DNA of 64,000 bases from Clostridium_F caseinilyticum (GTDB taxonomy: Bacteria; Bacillota; Clostridia; Clostridiales; Clostridiaceae), in the NCBI RefSeq assembly GCF_046127645.1, contig NZ_CP175919.1. One strand, given 5' to 3'. Within the stretch, counting starts at the first letter, position 1. Each line of letters begins with the position of its first letter. Both the position numbers and the translations under genes were made by a program. The notes beneath the pieces were generated by a model. That model did not search any database. It was not told the DNA's origin and saw only the letters and a list, made by a program, of their open reading frames with translations. This document shows, piece after piece, positions 37,261-46,596 of the stretch.

Positions 37261-40200
37261 CTAACTTATTAATTTCCAAGGTGTATCCCATGAATTTTGT
37301 ACTTTTGTATCTGGAGCAAAACCGTGTGACCACCATTTTGCTTCATAAGTCTTTCCTTTATAGCTAACTTTATCTCCTGCATTGTAGCTTTTATTGGCGT
37401 TCCATTCATTTTCAGGTAATTTAGTAATTTCATCTTCTGATGGTTTTAATAGTCCATCATCTGTAATTTTGTAAGTTATACTATTACCTTTTTCTAGCTC
37501 CAATTTATTATCTAAATTAGTAATTAACAATCTACCTTTTGATTCTTGGTGTTTTATTGTAATATAGTATCCAGTCTTAATAGGAACATTTTTAACTAAA
37601 GCTTCATTTGATTTATTTCCTATAAAGTCCTTTGTGTAAACAATATTTCCTTCATTATCTTTAATTGAAAGTGATGCATAACTATCATCAAAGTAAACAT
37701 GTGGTTCACCTTTCTTTATGTCAATCTTAGCTTCATTAGATGATAAGTCTAAAGTTAACTCTCCAAATAGCCAATCTCCTAAGCCTTTAAAAGTAAAATC
37801 AAAATGTTTACCTACATAAGGGCTTTTATTAGGCTCTGGTATTTCACTTTCACTAATTGGATTTAAATGATTTTTACTAATTTTATATGTGTTAGTTGCT
37901 CCTTTATCAAGGGTTAAATTTTTATCTGTATTTGTTATAAAAAGTCTATTTGAATATTCTCTGTGTTTAACTGTTAAGTAATATCCTTCTTTTAAAGGAA
38001 TTTCTTTAATCATAGCATCATTTACTTCATTACCTATAAAATCTTTATAGAAAACAGTTTGTCCAGAATTATCTTGAATTAAAATTGATGCATAGCTGTC
38101 ATTAAAATAATAATGAGTTTTTATATTTTCCACAGTAAGTTTACTAGTTAATTTATCAAGATTTAAATCTAGTTTAGCAAACTGCTGATCACTATATCCT
38201 TTAAAATCAAATGTAAAAGCTGAACCTTCATTTGGATTTTCTTTGTTTATTGTTGAATTTGGTAAAAGGTCCTTGTATTTTGTTAACATTTCACTTTTTA
38301 AAGGTTCTGCTAATGCATCTATTGCAAGTTTTATCTCTATCTTAGCCTCTGCACAATCACTTTTAGCCATAAGCTTTTCAGCATAAATTTTATCTGCAAA
38401 ACTATCAATTCTTCCTGCTAATTCTTGATTTAGATTTTGATTTAAGCTTTCGTTTTTGAGTCCTTGGCTAGTAACAACTAATGTATTAGTCTTATTATTA
38501 GTAAGAGCAGTTTTATTATCTCTAATTTTTAAACGAGATGGTTCACAGTGATATACTCTAATTTTGTAACCTTCCTTTAAAGTTTGGCTACTATTTTCTA
38601 ATACTGCATTTGTACCAGTAATTGATTTTCTATAGGTAACATTATTATTCTTATCTAATATTTCAATTTTAACATACTCTTCATTAGGAAAATAATAATG
38701 GGGTGATTTATCAAAAACGTTTATATTCAACTTTTCGTTTTCTAAATCTATATTGGCTGTAGCAAACAAACTATCAGATATTCCTAAGAAATCTATTTCT
38801 TGATTTACTAAGGTACTTCTTGTACGTAATTTATAATTTAAAGTTACATTATTATTAGATTCTTTAACTTTTAAATAATGGTTATCAAGTGTATATGATT
38901 TATTAGAACTATTTGTACTGTAAATAGTATAAATACCTGCTGGCAATTGACCTAGAGAAATAGTTTGATTTGTAATAGCAACTTTTTTAACTTCTTTTTC
39001 TCCATTCATTATATAAAGAGTTTGATTTTTAATTTGATTAAAATCATCAATTTTAAAATTTAAAGTTACATTTCCTTTTAAACCAGTTGTAGCTAAATCA
39101 TCTGTAGTTACTAAAGATAATGGAGTTTCAAGTTTTAATGATTGTTGTATTTTAGAAACTTCATTAGCAGGTATAACTTCATTTAATGGTGCAATAGGTT
39201 TGTAATTTTTATATCTGTTTTCTTCCTTTTGCCAATCTGTCATAGCTCCACCAAAGGATTCTATAACTGGTGTAAAATCTAGTTTACTTATTTCACCATA
39301 ATATTTACTTATTAAATCAAATTGTTTATAGTCAGATGTATTAAAACCAGGAGTATTTGCTAATTTACGATACTGTTGATTGAAATGTGTAAAACTAGCA
39401 TCTCCAGCTTTATCCTTCAAAAGTACATATCCATATAATTGCTCTCTTAATCCCCAAGTATTAAAAGCTTTTTTATCTTGATGCCAAAACTTATTTACAT
39501 TATTGTCAACAGAATCTTTTCTACCATAATCATATAACCATCCACTTGTAAAAATATTTACATCTGGATCTTTTTTCTGAAGACTATGAGCATATATATT
39601 ATTCCAAACTTCCCCTCTATTGAAATCGTCTTGATATCCATGACCGATTTCATGTAAGGCTCCCCAACCTTTAGATAACCAAAAACTAGCTACTGAATCT
39701 GAAGTTTCTGCAGTGTGATTTCCTCCATAATAACCACCACCAGGACCACTTTTGTCAGCTTTTATAAAATACTTATTAGGAACATTTTTATTAGTTTGAA
39801 TATTTGTATTAAAACTAATTCCTGCTAAATTATTGTAGTATTCAAATATCTCATGATAATAAAGGATTAATTTATCAATAGAAGAAAAATCCTTCATTTT
39901 TTTCATGTAAGCTTTGTCTTTTTGTGGAACTAATAATTGAAAATAATCATCTATTACTAAAGCAAAGGTCGCTGCTGTTTTGTCCCATTGATTAAAAAAC
40001 GTTTGCTCATTTTGTCCTTTTTTATAGATAGGCAAAGTTTGCATATTACTAGTTATTTTATATTCAATTTTAGGTTTTTCATTACTACCATAAACTGTAT
40101 CTACAAATGGTACTGAACTGTATGGAGTTGATATGGTAATTGCTGATTGATTAAATGTCTTAGACGTTTCATGTTGATTATTATCATTTAATAATCTTAC

Positions 40201-40452
40201 AGTTAAGTTTCCTTTAAAATTAGGATTTACTTGTTTAATTGTTAACTGTACATTTGCAGGTAAAATTATACCTAAATCCTGCTTATCATGGCCAAGGCCT
40301 TTAGAAAGACCAGTTTTTCTAAGCCAAGTAGGGTCTTCCAAATTATAAAGTTCTTTTTGTTTTACTTCGTCAGCATAGACTTTTGTCCCACTTCCAAATA
40401 TAGCGCAAATGAATAATACCTGAAGCATTAAAAATTTCGTGAAACCTTTCAC
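37261..40452 (-). CDS. Secreted enhancin-like M60 metallopeptidase
   Basis: 1063 aa. A GTG start follows GGGGGATAACAAT. A signal peptide ends near VYADE (residue ~28). The M60/enhancin catalytic motif is GALHEIGHGYQ (near residue 266) with a downstream Glu in NRGEVW, as in gluzincins that cut mucin-type glycoproteins. Several repeats of a putative mucin/carbohydrate-binding module follow (for example FTFDFKGYSDQQFAKLDL and HFDFTFKGLGDWLFGELTL). The last ~55 residues form a CBM5/12-like domain (YNAGDKVSYKGKTYEAKWW). It should act outside the cell on host mucins or glycoproteins. The C-terminal repeats are nearly identical in DNA to those of the neighbouring DUF3472 gene. Confidence 0.9.
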   Translation of the reverse strand: MKGFTKFLMLQVLFICAIFGSGTKVYADEVKQKELYNLEDPTWLRKTGLSKGLGHDKQDLGIILPANVQLTIKQVNPNFKGNLTVRLLNDNNQHETSKTFNQSAITISTPYSSVPFVDTVYGSNEKPKIEYKITSNMQTLPIYKKGQNEQTFFNQWDKTAATFALVIDDYFQLLVPQKDKAYMKKMKDFSSIDKLILYYHEIFEYYNNLAGISFNTNIQTNKNVPNKYFIKADKSGPGGGYYGGNHTAETSDSVASFWLSKGWGALHEIGHGYQDDFNRGEVWNNIYAHSLQKKDPDVNIFTSGWLYDYGRKDSVDNNVNKFWHQDKKAFNTWGLREQLYGYVLLKDKAGDASFTHFNQQYRKLANTPGFNTSDYKQFDLISKYYGEISKLDFTPVIESFGGAMTDWQKEENRYKNYKPIAPLNEVIPANEVSKIQQSLKLETPLSLVTTDDLATTGLKGNVTLNFKIDDFNQIKNQTLYIMNGEKEVKKVAITNQTISLGQLPAGIYTIYSTNSSNKSYTLDNHYLKVKESNNNVTLNYKLRTRSTLVNQEIDFLGISDSLFATANIDLENEKLNINVFDKSPHYYFPNEEYVKIEILDKNNNVTYRKSITGTNAVLENSSQTLKEGYKIRVYHCEPSRLKIRDNKTALTNNKTNTLVVTSQGLKNESLNQNLNQELAGRIDSFADKIYAEKLMAKSDCAEAKIEIKLAIDALAEPLKSEMLTKYKDLLPNSTINKENPNEGSAFTFDFKGYSDQQFAKLDLNLDKLTSKLTVENIKTHYYFNDSYASILIQDNSGQTVFYKDFIGNEVNDAMIKEIPLKEGYYLTVKHREYSNRLFITNTDKNLTLDKGATNTYKISKNHLNPISESEIPEPNKSPYVGKHFDFTFKGLGDWLFGELTLDLSSNEAKIDIKKGEPHVYFDDSYASLSIKDNEGNIVYTKDFIGNKSNEALVKNVPIKTGYYITIKHQESKGRLLITNLDNKLELEKGNSITYKITDDGLLKPSEDEITKLPENEWNANKSYNAGDKVSYKGKTYEAKWWSHGFAPDTKVQNSWDTPWKLIS

Positions 40453-40752
40453 ATTGTTATCCCCCTTTTATTATAAAATTAAGTCTGCTAAATAGATTAA
40501 AATATAAATTTAAAATAGATTCTTTAATACTTATTAGCAGACTTCTATATTAAAATTTATTTATACATTTGAGAAAATTACATAATTCATTTTTAAATAT
40601 AAATATATTATATTGATATATTTGTTTAAACAAGATATGTTCTATGGGTATTAGAAATCTTTTAATTGTGCAATTGCTCATAATTATGCAATTTTCTCAT
40701 TTAATTAATATAAATAAATCCTAAATCATTTAAATATCATATTTAAAGTCCA
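40453..40752. promoter_or_regulatory. Upstream region of the peptidase gene, duplicated at 45.4-46.0 kb
   Basis: These 300 bases contain repeat copy C and share many blocks with the region upstream of the DUF3472 gene (CTTCTATATTAAAA, AAATCATTTA, CCCCCTTT near the start codon). The two secreted-protein genes therefore appear to have been duplicated with their control regions. Confidence 0.55.
40570..40699. repeat. MITE-like palindromic repeat, copy C
   Basis: Starts TGAGAAAATTACATAATT. It has two successive right ends, the complements of TGAGCAATTGCACAATT (40664-40680) and TGAGAAAATTGCATAATT (40682-40699). It is closely related to copy D. Confidence 0.65.
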
Positions 40753-42702
40753 TTAACTAATTTTCTTTAAACCACCATTTATAACTTGATAGGTTACTGA
40801 ATCAGCCTTTTCTAATTCACTAAGATTTTCTGTATTTATAATTTTAAGTCTATCCTTAGATTCTAAGTGGGTTATTGTAATTATACTTCCTTCTTCAAGG
40901 GGAGCTGTTTCACTATTTGATTGATAATTATAAGTTCCTATAAATTTCTTTGAATATACAGTTTCTTTTTTACTATTTTGAATTAATATTGTAGCATATT
41001 CATTAAAATAACTATGAGGAACTCCTGAATTTGTACTTACTGTAGCTTGTTTTTTACTTAGATCCATTTTCATTTCTGCAAAAACTCTATCAGCATATCC
41101 TTTAAATAAAGTGTTAAATTCAGTTCCATAGTATGTTGGTTTGCTAGGATTAGGAATTTCACTTTCAGATACTTTTGAAAGCCCACTATCAGTAATTTTG
41201 TAAGTTATACTATTACCTTTTTCTAATTCTAATTTATTATCTAAATTAGTAATTAACAATCTATCTTTTGATTCCTGATGGTTTATTGTAATATAGTACC
41301 CAGTCTTAATAGGAATATTTTTAACTAAGGCATTATTTGTTTTATCTCCTATAAAGTCTTTTGTATAAACAGTATTTCCTTCATTATCTTTAATTGAAAG
41401 TGATGAATAACTATCCTTAAAGTAAACATGTGGTTCACCTTTTTTTATGTCAACCTTAGCTTGATTAGAGGATAAGTCTAAAGTTAATTGTCCAAATAGC
41501 CAATCGCCTAAACCTTTAAAAGTAAAATCAAAATGTTTGCCTATATAAGGACTTTTATTTGGGTCTGGTATTTCACTTTCACTAATTGGATTTAACTTAT
41601 TTTTACTAATTTTATATGTGTTAATTGCTCCTTTATCAAGAGATAAATTTTTATCTACATTGGTTATAAAAAGTCTATTTGAATATTCTCTGTGCTTAAC
41701 TGTTAAGTAGTATCCTTCTTTTAAAGGAATGTCTTTAACCATAGCATCATTTACTTTATTACCTATAAAATCTTTATAGAAAACAGTTTGTCCTAAATTA
41801 TTTTGAACTAAAATTGATGCATAGCTGTCATTAAAGTAATAATGAGTTTTTATATTTTCCACAGTAAGTTTACTAGTTAATTTATCAAGATTTAAATCTA
41901 GTTTAGCAAACTGCTGATCACTGTATCCTTTAAAATCAAAAGTAAAGTTTGATCCTTTATAGTTACTTTCAGTACTACCAGCTAAAGTAACTGTTTTAGT
42001 AATAGTATTATCAAATAAATCAGTTATAATTACTTTTGCATAAAGACCAGTTGAAGTAGATAATTGGCAACTTTCTTTTATAGAATTTTTATATGATTTA
42101 ATATTATTTATAGTTTTAATTGGGGTACCAGTCATACTAGCATTATTATAAATTTCTATTTTACCTTTAAACTGAGGAGTACTTTGATTTTTTAGTTTCC
42201 AAGAAATATTTAAAGAGTTATTCTCATATTTAGCATTTGTTATATCAAAATCTAAAGTTCCCACATCTGGTTTGCTAGGTTGATTTATATTAAATGTTTG
42301 TCCACTAGTCATTGATGGTTTTGTGTTGCCACCTGCTTCAACCCAAACATATTCAGAGTTTCCTCCTCCATCCCAATTCTTCTCAGGATATTGTGAGGTA
42401 ATTCTTTGTTTATTTAAAGAATTCCATTCTTGATTTGAAACACTTCTACTATAAAAATTTTTTAATCTAGCATTTCTTACATCTTGACCATTTCCTGCCC
42501 AATCTTCTTGGAACATTCCTGTTCCCCAGCCAAAGTTTACATTAGCTACAGGGAAATCTAATACAGCTATTTGCTTCCATTCTTTTGTAGATTCGTCTCT
42601 TATCCATTGTCCAAATTTAGTATGTCCATCTTCTTGCCAATTACGCATGGTCATTTTATACCAACTATTAGGTTTCCAATCATAATTAGTTTCTACTTTC
42701 AT
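40753..42702 (-). CDS. DUF3472 protein, 3' part, split by the IStron
   Basis: This frame carries the second half of a DUF3472 domain (TNYDWKPNSWYKMTMRNW, FGQWIRDESTKEWKQIAVL, and ending near EYVWVEAGG). It is followed by three mucin/carbohydrate-binding-type modules starting near residues 252, 390 and 524. The ATG at 42702 is probably not a true start: no signal peptide exists and the frame is open further upstream into the mobile element. The first half of the same domain, with the signal peptide, lies at 45061-45438. If the group I intron splices, both halves join in one secreted protein of about 770 aa. If not, this part is not exported. Confidence 0.8.
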   Translation of the reverse strand: MKVETNYDWKPNSWYKMTMRNWQEDGHTKFGQWIRDESTKEWKQIAVLDFPVANVNFGWGTGMFQEDWAGNGQDVRNARLKNFYSRSVSNQEWNSLNKQRITSQYPEKNWDGGGNSEYVWVEAGGNTKPSMTSGQTFNINQPSKPDVGTLDFDITNAKYENNSLNISWKLKNQSTPQFKGKIEIYNNASMTGTPIKTINNIKSYKNSIKESCQLSTSTGLYAKVIITDLFDNTITKTVTLAGSTESNYKGSNFTFDFKGYSDQQFAKLDLNLDKLTSKLTVENIKTHYYFNDSYASILVQNNLGQTVFYKDFIGNKVNDAMVKDIPLKEGYYLTVKHREYSNRLFITNVDKNLSLDKGAINTYKISKNKLNPISESEIPDPNKSPYIGKHFDFTFKGLGDWLFGQLTLDLSSNQAKVDIKKGEPHVYFKDSYSSLSIKDNEGNTVYTKDFIGDKTNNALVKNIPIKTGYYITINHQESKDRLLITNLDNKLELEKGNSITYKITDSGLSKVSESEIPNPSKPTYYGTEFNTLFKGYADRVFAEMKMDLSKKQATVSTNSGVPHSYFNEYATILIQNSKKETVYSKKFIGTYNYQSNSETAPLEEGSIITITHLESKDRLKIINTENLSELEKADSVTYQVINGGLKKIS

Positions 42703-42973
42703 TCCTTCTGGTTCTAAAAATTATACAAATGCACTCAAATTAGATAATTCGCACTTATTCTATCTTATGATAGTTTTAAGCCTTGGATGTACCAGTTCAT
42801 AAAGCTCATTATAACTAACTAATTTATAGCTACAACTTACTAAATTATCCTACAACCGTATTTTAAAATTTTATAATTTAAAGATTTATTTAACCCCTAG
42901 TTCTCCTAGTAAAATATATGCTCCATTTCTGAGGTACATATATTTGTGATTAAATCACCTTTTACATATTTTA
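42703..42973 (-). ncRNA. Possible omega RNA / intron 3' region
   Basis: TnpB guide (omega) RNAs are made from the region just after tnpB and end with the flanking host sequence as guide. Here the segment from the tnpB stop to the host boundary contains several hairpins, for example CTATCATAAGATAG near 42770. It would place host DNA starting around 42702 at the guide position. The same region must hold the intron 3' splice site. The assignment is by position only. Confidence 0.35.
42852..42876. repeat. 25-bp inverted repeat flanking tnpB, left copy
   Basis: Begins ACAACCGTATTTTAAAA and is a perfect reverse complement of 44565-44589. The pair encloses tnpB and can form a long stem in the intron RNA. 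Confidence 0.85.
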
Positions 42974-44365
42974 TTAGCTTACTTTTATTCTTTTTTCTAA
43001 AATATCTTTAACTTTTTTATAATTTGTATATAAAGTAATATCTTTATCATATTTTCTATTTAGTATATTTTTACTTGCATTAGTATCAGCGTGAAACTTA
43101 TTACATTTAGGACAAGCAAATATATCACCATCTCTTTTACCAAAACTTCCACAAACACTACATACTTTACTTGTATAGGATGGATTTATATAAGTATATT
43201 TAATACTATAAAAACCACATTTATACTCTAATCTTTCTCTTATATAACCTTTAATCCATCTTGATAATTTACGTTTTACATATTTAGGATATTTATCATT
43301 CCAATTAACAAAATCTAAGTTTTCCAGAACTATTTCTTTCGGCTTTTCTTCTTTTATTAATTGATTTAATGAATAGTTTATATAAGATTTTACTGTTTGG
43401 TCATGTTTTAATTTATTATGATTATATTTTACTTTTCCTAGATTGTTTTCTTTTATTTTATTAGCTTTCTTAATATTATCTTGTTCAATATATTGATTAT
43501 ACAATGCCCAAAATCTATTTCTTTTAGCATTAACTTTATTTAATCTTTCAGTTTCTTTACTAAGATAATTATTAAGATTTTCTCCATAAAAATTTTCACT
43601 TGATACTGCAAATAAGTATCTATAACCTTTATCTATTCCTATAATATTAGTATTTTTATTCTTTCTAGTTTTTATTTTCAAAGGACAATTTATAACTATT
43701 CTATTATCTATTATTTTAACTATCATTGTTCTGTCATACTTATTGTTGTCAGTTAATTCTATAGATAGTCTTTTACCTTTCTTTGTAGAAGTTATATTAA
43801 TACAATCATTTTTGTAGGAATATAATCCAGTATCTATAGAAAATGCTTTTCCTACTTTAGAATATGGTATATGTCCTTTATATTTTCTAGTATATCTTCT
43901 AATAAGATTATTTAGATATTTAAAATTTAAGTTTTTGTATTTAAATATCTTAGGAATATCAAATTTTTGATTGGTTAATACTTTATGATAATAACTATTA
44001 AATTTAACAATATAATTTATATAATGTTTATCTTCATCTGATAAATTCTCATTAATCTTAACCTGCTCTTTAATTTTATTCTTTATATTAGACCATTGAG
44101 ATTTAATATTTCCCATAGCTTCGGTTAATGCTAATTTCCAATAACGAGCAGGTAATTTCCATTGTTTTGCAAACTCTGATTTTACCCATTCATTTCTTAT
44201 TTGCCTTTCCTTATTTAATAATGGGATACTATTAATTCCGCTATATCTTGAATAAACATAATTCTTTACATTCTTATATTGATTAACTATAAATTTTAAT
44301 TCATCTAACATTTCTGTATCTAATTTATAAGAATATTGTTTAACATTTTTAATAATAGTTCCCAT
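42974..44365 (-). CDS. tnpB: TnpB RNA-guided nuclease (IS605 OrfB family)
   Basis: 463 aa with an intact RuvC triad: IGIDKGYR (D near residue 241), IVLENLDFV (E near 346) and HADTNASKNIL (D near 425). A zinc ribbon, CSVCG...CPKC, lies between the last two. The N-terminal bridge region (QYSYKLDTEMLDELKFIV) is present. All catalytic residues needed for cutting are seen, so it is probably active. Known TnpB proteins cut the element's excised donor site using an omega RNA, which favours retention of the element. In IStrons this guide function and self-splicing compete for the same RNA. No transposase TnpA accompanies it. Confidence 0.95.
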   Translation of the reverse strand: MGTIIKNVKQYSYKLDTEMLDELKFIVNQYKNVKNYVYSRYSGINSIPLLNKERQIRNEWVKSEFAKQWKLPARYWKLALTEAMGNIKSQWSNIKNKIKEQVKINENLSDEDKHYINYIVKFNSYYHKVLTNQKFDIPKIFKYKNLNFKYLNNLIRRYTRKYKGHIPYSKVGKAFSIDTGLYSYKNDCINITSTKKGKRLSIELTDNNKYDRTMIVKIIDNRIVINCPLKIKTRKNKNTNIIGIDKGYRYLFAVSSENFYGENLNNYLSKETERLNKVNAKRNRFWALYNQYIEQDNIKKANKIKENNLGKVKYNHNKLKHDQTVKSYINYSLNQLIKEEKPKEIVLENLDFVNWNDKYPKYVKRKLSRWIKGYIRERLEYKCGFYSIKYTYINPSYTSKVCSVCGSFGKRDGDIFACPKCNKFHADTNASKNILNRKYDKDITLYTNYKKVKDILEKRIKVS

Positions 44366-44564
44366 TACCTTTCACCTCATTTTCTCTAGTATCTTCTATA
44401 ACTTATTTATATATTAGTGTTCCCACATTATTAACACTTATTATTTATAACGCTATATTGATAAGGTGAATAAAATGACTATTAGTAATTACGTCTATAA
44501 TTTAATAGTTAAAGATTTAGAAAAATAATTAATTCTTTACGGTTTACTTTTAAAGTATAAATAT

Positions 44565-44589
44565 TTATAAAATTTTAAAATACGGTTGT
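44565..44589. repeat. 25-bp inverted repeat flanking tnpB, right copy
   Basis: Perfect reverse complement of 42852-42876. It lies between the ribozyme core and tnpB on the transcribed strand. Confidence 0.85.
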
Positions 44590-44693
44590 TTAATTATCTA
44601 ATGGACATTTGTATATATTTTTAGAGTGTTCAATATGGTTCGTTACTCCATACCAGTTCTCTTATGAACTTCTCATACTTTCATATGAGCACA

Positions 44694-45060
44694 GACTATA
44701 TCACAACCATAATTAATTATGGTTCTCCCCATTTCCCCTCACTTGAAGGTACGAGATTCCTCTCTAGTCGTTGAAGTTTCCTCTATTCGAGGCTTACCTG
44801 CTGATTACCCATTATTAAAAGCACTTAGGATTTAACCATATGTAATACACATTAGTTTTTTCTACTTTCGTAACTATCACGCTTAGGCTTGTTTCATCCT
44901 TACGTTGTAGTCAATGTGTCTTTAGGGACTTCCAGCAATTAAAGGAGTTTTGGATAGATATAATACCTATCACTCTACACTCTTTACGAATGTAGGGAGC
45001 TTTTGTTTCAAAAATATACTTTCATCTATATTCATTTATATTTGAGTATATTTTTAACAA
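44694..45060 (-). ncRNA. Group I intron catalytic core
   Basis: On the minus strand the classical P-Q-R-S elements occur in order. P is AATTGCTGGAAGTCCC (44940-44925). Q is AATCAGCAGGTAAGC (44806-44792). R is CAACGACTAGAGAGG with GACTA at 44769-44765. S is GATATAGTC at 44702-44694. GACTA in R pairs with TAGTC in S to form P7, the guanosine site. A 5' stem AAAAATATACT/AGTATATTTTT (about 45006-45052) could be part of P1, and CTACA...TGTAG (about 44977-44997) a P2. The set is diagnostic of a self-splicing group I intron. Confidence 0.88.
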
Positions 45061-45438
45061 CTAATTAATTGCTCCTTCTCCACCAAATCGTGATGAAGTA
45101 GAACTTGATGATAGATATTCTGCTTCAATGGGCTGTCTTACAGAGACTGGGTCCCAAATTGCAAAGTGTAGTGTACGTCTGTCAGATCTTTGTTGAAAGC
45201 CAGCATATCCACCAGCTTCTCCACCAGCGTTCCAATTATGGACAGCCCAATAAGTATTAGGTGCATTTTTAGTTGTGCTCCAATCTACTGTCATCATATC
45301 AGCTTTCTTTTCATTTATAGGACTTACATACATACCAGTTGCATTAGTATGTGCATAAACTAATTTGGTATTTATATTAACAACACCAAAGATTATTAAT
45401 AAATTTATAATTCCAATTAACAAGGATTTCTTCTTCAC
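45061..45438 (-). CDS. DUF3472 protein, 5' part with signal peptide
   Basis: GTG start at 45438 after GGAAG. A signal peptide (KKKSLLIGIINLLIIFGVV, cut near KLVYA) is followed by the first half of a DUF3472 domain: NTYWAVHNWNAGGEAGGYAG, FQQRSDRRTLHFAIWDP and SSSSTSSRFGGEGA. The frame then enters the mobile element and stops after two more residues (I-N). In intact homologues FGGEG-T-G leads straight into the Y-x-W-K strand found at the start of the downstream half, so this is the 5' exon of an interrupted gene. Confidence 0.85.
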   Translation of the reverse strand: MKKKSLLIGIINLLIIFGVVNINTKLVYAHTNATGMYVSPINEKKADMMTVDWSTTKNAPNTYWAVHNWNAGGEAGGYAGFQQRSDRRTLHFAIWDPVSVRQPIEAEYLSSSSTSSRFGGEGAIN

Positions 45439-46551
45439 TAATCATCTTCCTTTCTTTGATTTAAATTTTTAATGATTTAACAAATATGTTGTCTAGATCT
45501 TTTAAACATGAGTTTGTAATTATTATAGATTGATTTTTGTTAAATATATTTTTATTTCAGTAAAAACTCCATAATCATACCCTTTAAATAAAGTATCGAA
45601 CTTAATTTAAATTACCTAATAGTTCATTATTTACATTTTGTTTACAGCTTTATATTGATGCCAAAATTCCCCCTTTCCATTATAAATTAAGCCCATTAAA
45701 TAAATTCACTTCATTAAATAAACTCAATCCATTAACTAGATTAAAATAGTAAATTTAAAATGAATTTTTTAGTATATATTAAAAGGCTTCTATATTAAAA
45801 CTTATTTATATATTTATTAATATAAGAAAATTACATAATTGATTTTTAAATATAATTATGTCAATATATTATATTGTTCTGTTTGCTTAGACACATTATA
45901 TTTTATTGTCCTATTCGCTTAAACACAGTGTATTCTATGGGTATTAGAAATCTTTTAATTATGCAATTTGCTCATTTAATTAATATAAATAAATCCCAAA
46001 TCATTTAGATATCATATTTTATCCTATAACTCCCTACTCTAGTATTCCCATATTCTTGAAAGCAAGAGTAAAGAGTTGATGCATATCTGGATAACTATTT
46101 ATCCTAAAGGATAACGACTTCTAAGGAATAGAACTCCTAGGAATTTTATTAATAAACTTTAGTAAGAGTATTAAAACTTCCCTTTCAAGCCATGTACTCT
46201 GTTTATCTTAACAAGAACTCTGTTTATGTTAATAAACTCCATAACATTTAATATAAATTTAATTTAGATACAATATATATTTTAATAAAATGTACTATTT
46301 TATAGTAATCAACTAAAATATGTAAATAAAGTGTAGAGATTATCTATATTAATTTCTAACTAGAGTTTATCATGAAAATATTTATGTTTAACTAAAAAAG
46401 TATGAATAGCCATTATAATGGAATAAATGGATTTATTTAAATAGAATAACAGAATGAAGGAGAGATGTTACAAAATAAATTAGATAGCTAAAAAGCTATA
46501 AATATTTTAATAATAGACTATAAATAATTATTTACATTTATTTCAATTAAT
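45439..46551. other. Large intergenic region with duplicated upstream DNA
   Basis: It contains repeat copy D and a second version of the 40.45-40.75 kb control region. GGATAA/TTATCC hairpins lie near 46100. No convincing gene was found before the SH3 protein. Confidence 0.45.
45823..45974. repeat. MITE-like palindromic repeat, copy D
   Basis: 152 bp from TAAGAAAATTACATAATT to the complement of TGAGCAAATTGCATAATT. Shares TTCTATGGGTATTAGAAATC and the following bases with copy C. It is longer because a CTT-A-ACACA unit occurs twice. Confidence 0.65.
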
Positions 46552-46596
46552 GTGATAATATATAATATACTACTAAATTGTACAGGAGGATTGAAT

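Larger units (their letters stand above)
42703..45069 (-). mobile_element. IStron: group I intron fused to an IS605-type tnpB element
   Basis: The element interrupts the DUF3472 gene. Read on the minus strand it has a group I ribozyme core in its first ~400 nt, then tnpB, then about 270 nt to the downstream half-gene. No tnpA is present, so movement would need a TnpA in trans. Boundaries are set by where the host frame ends: the upstream half departs after GGEGA near 45070, and the downstream half resumes at about 42702. The exact ends and splice sites are not resolved. C. difficile CdISt1 and C. botulinum IStrons are the known relatives. Confidence 0.85.

Noticed and set aside
42703..45069. 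A tnpA (Y1 transposase) partner for tnpB
   Set aside because: No open frame with the HUH and tyrosine motifs is present inside or next to the element, so it cannot be called autonomous.
46020..46200. Possible riboswitch (several short GGATAA/TTATCC hairpins)
   Set aside because: The pairing is short and matches no riboswitch class I know, and the next gene lies more than 350 bp away.
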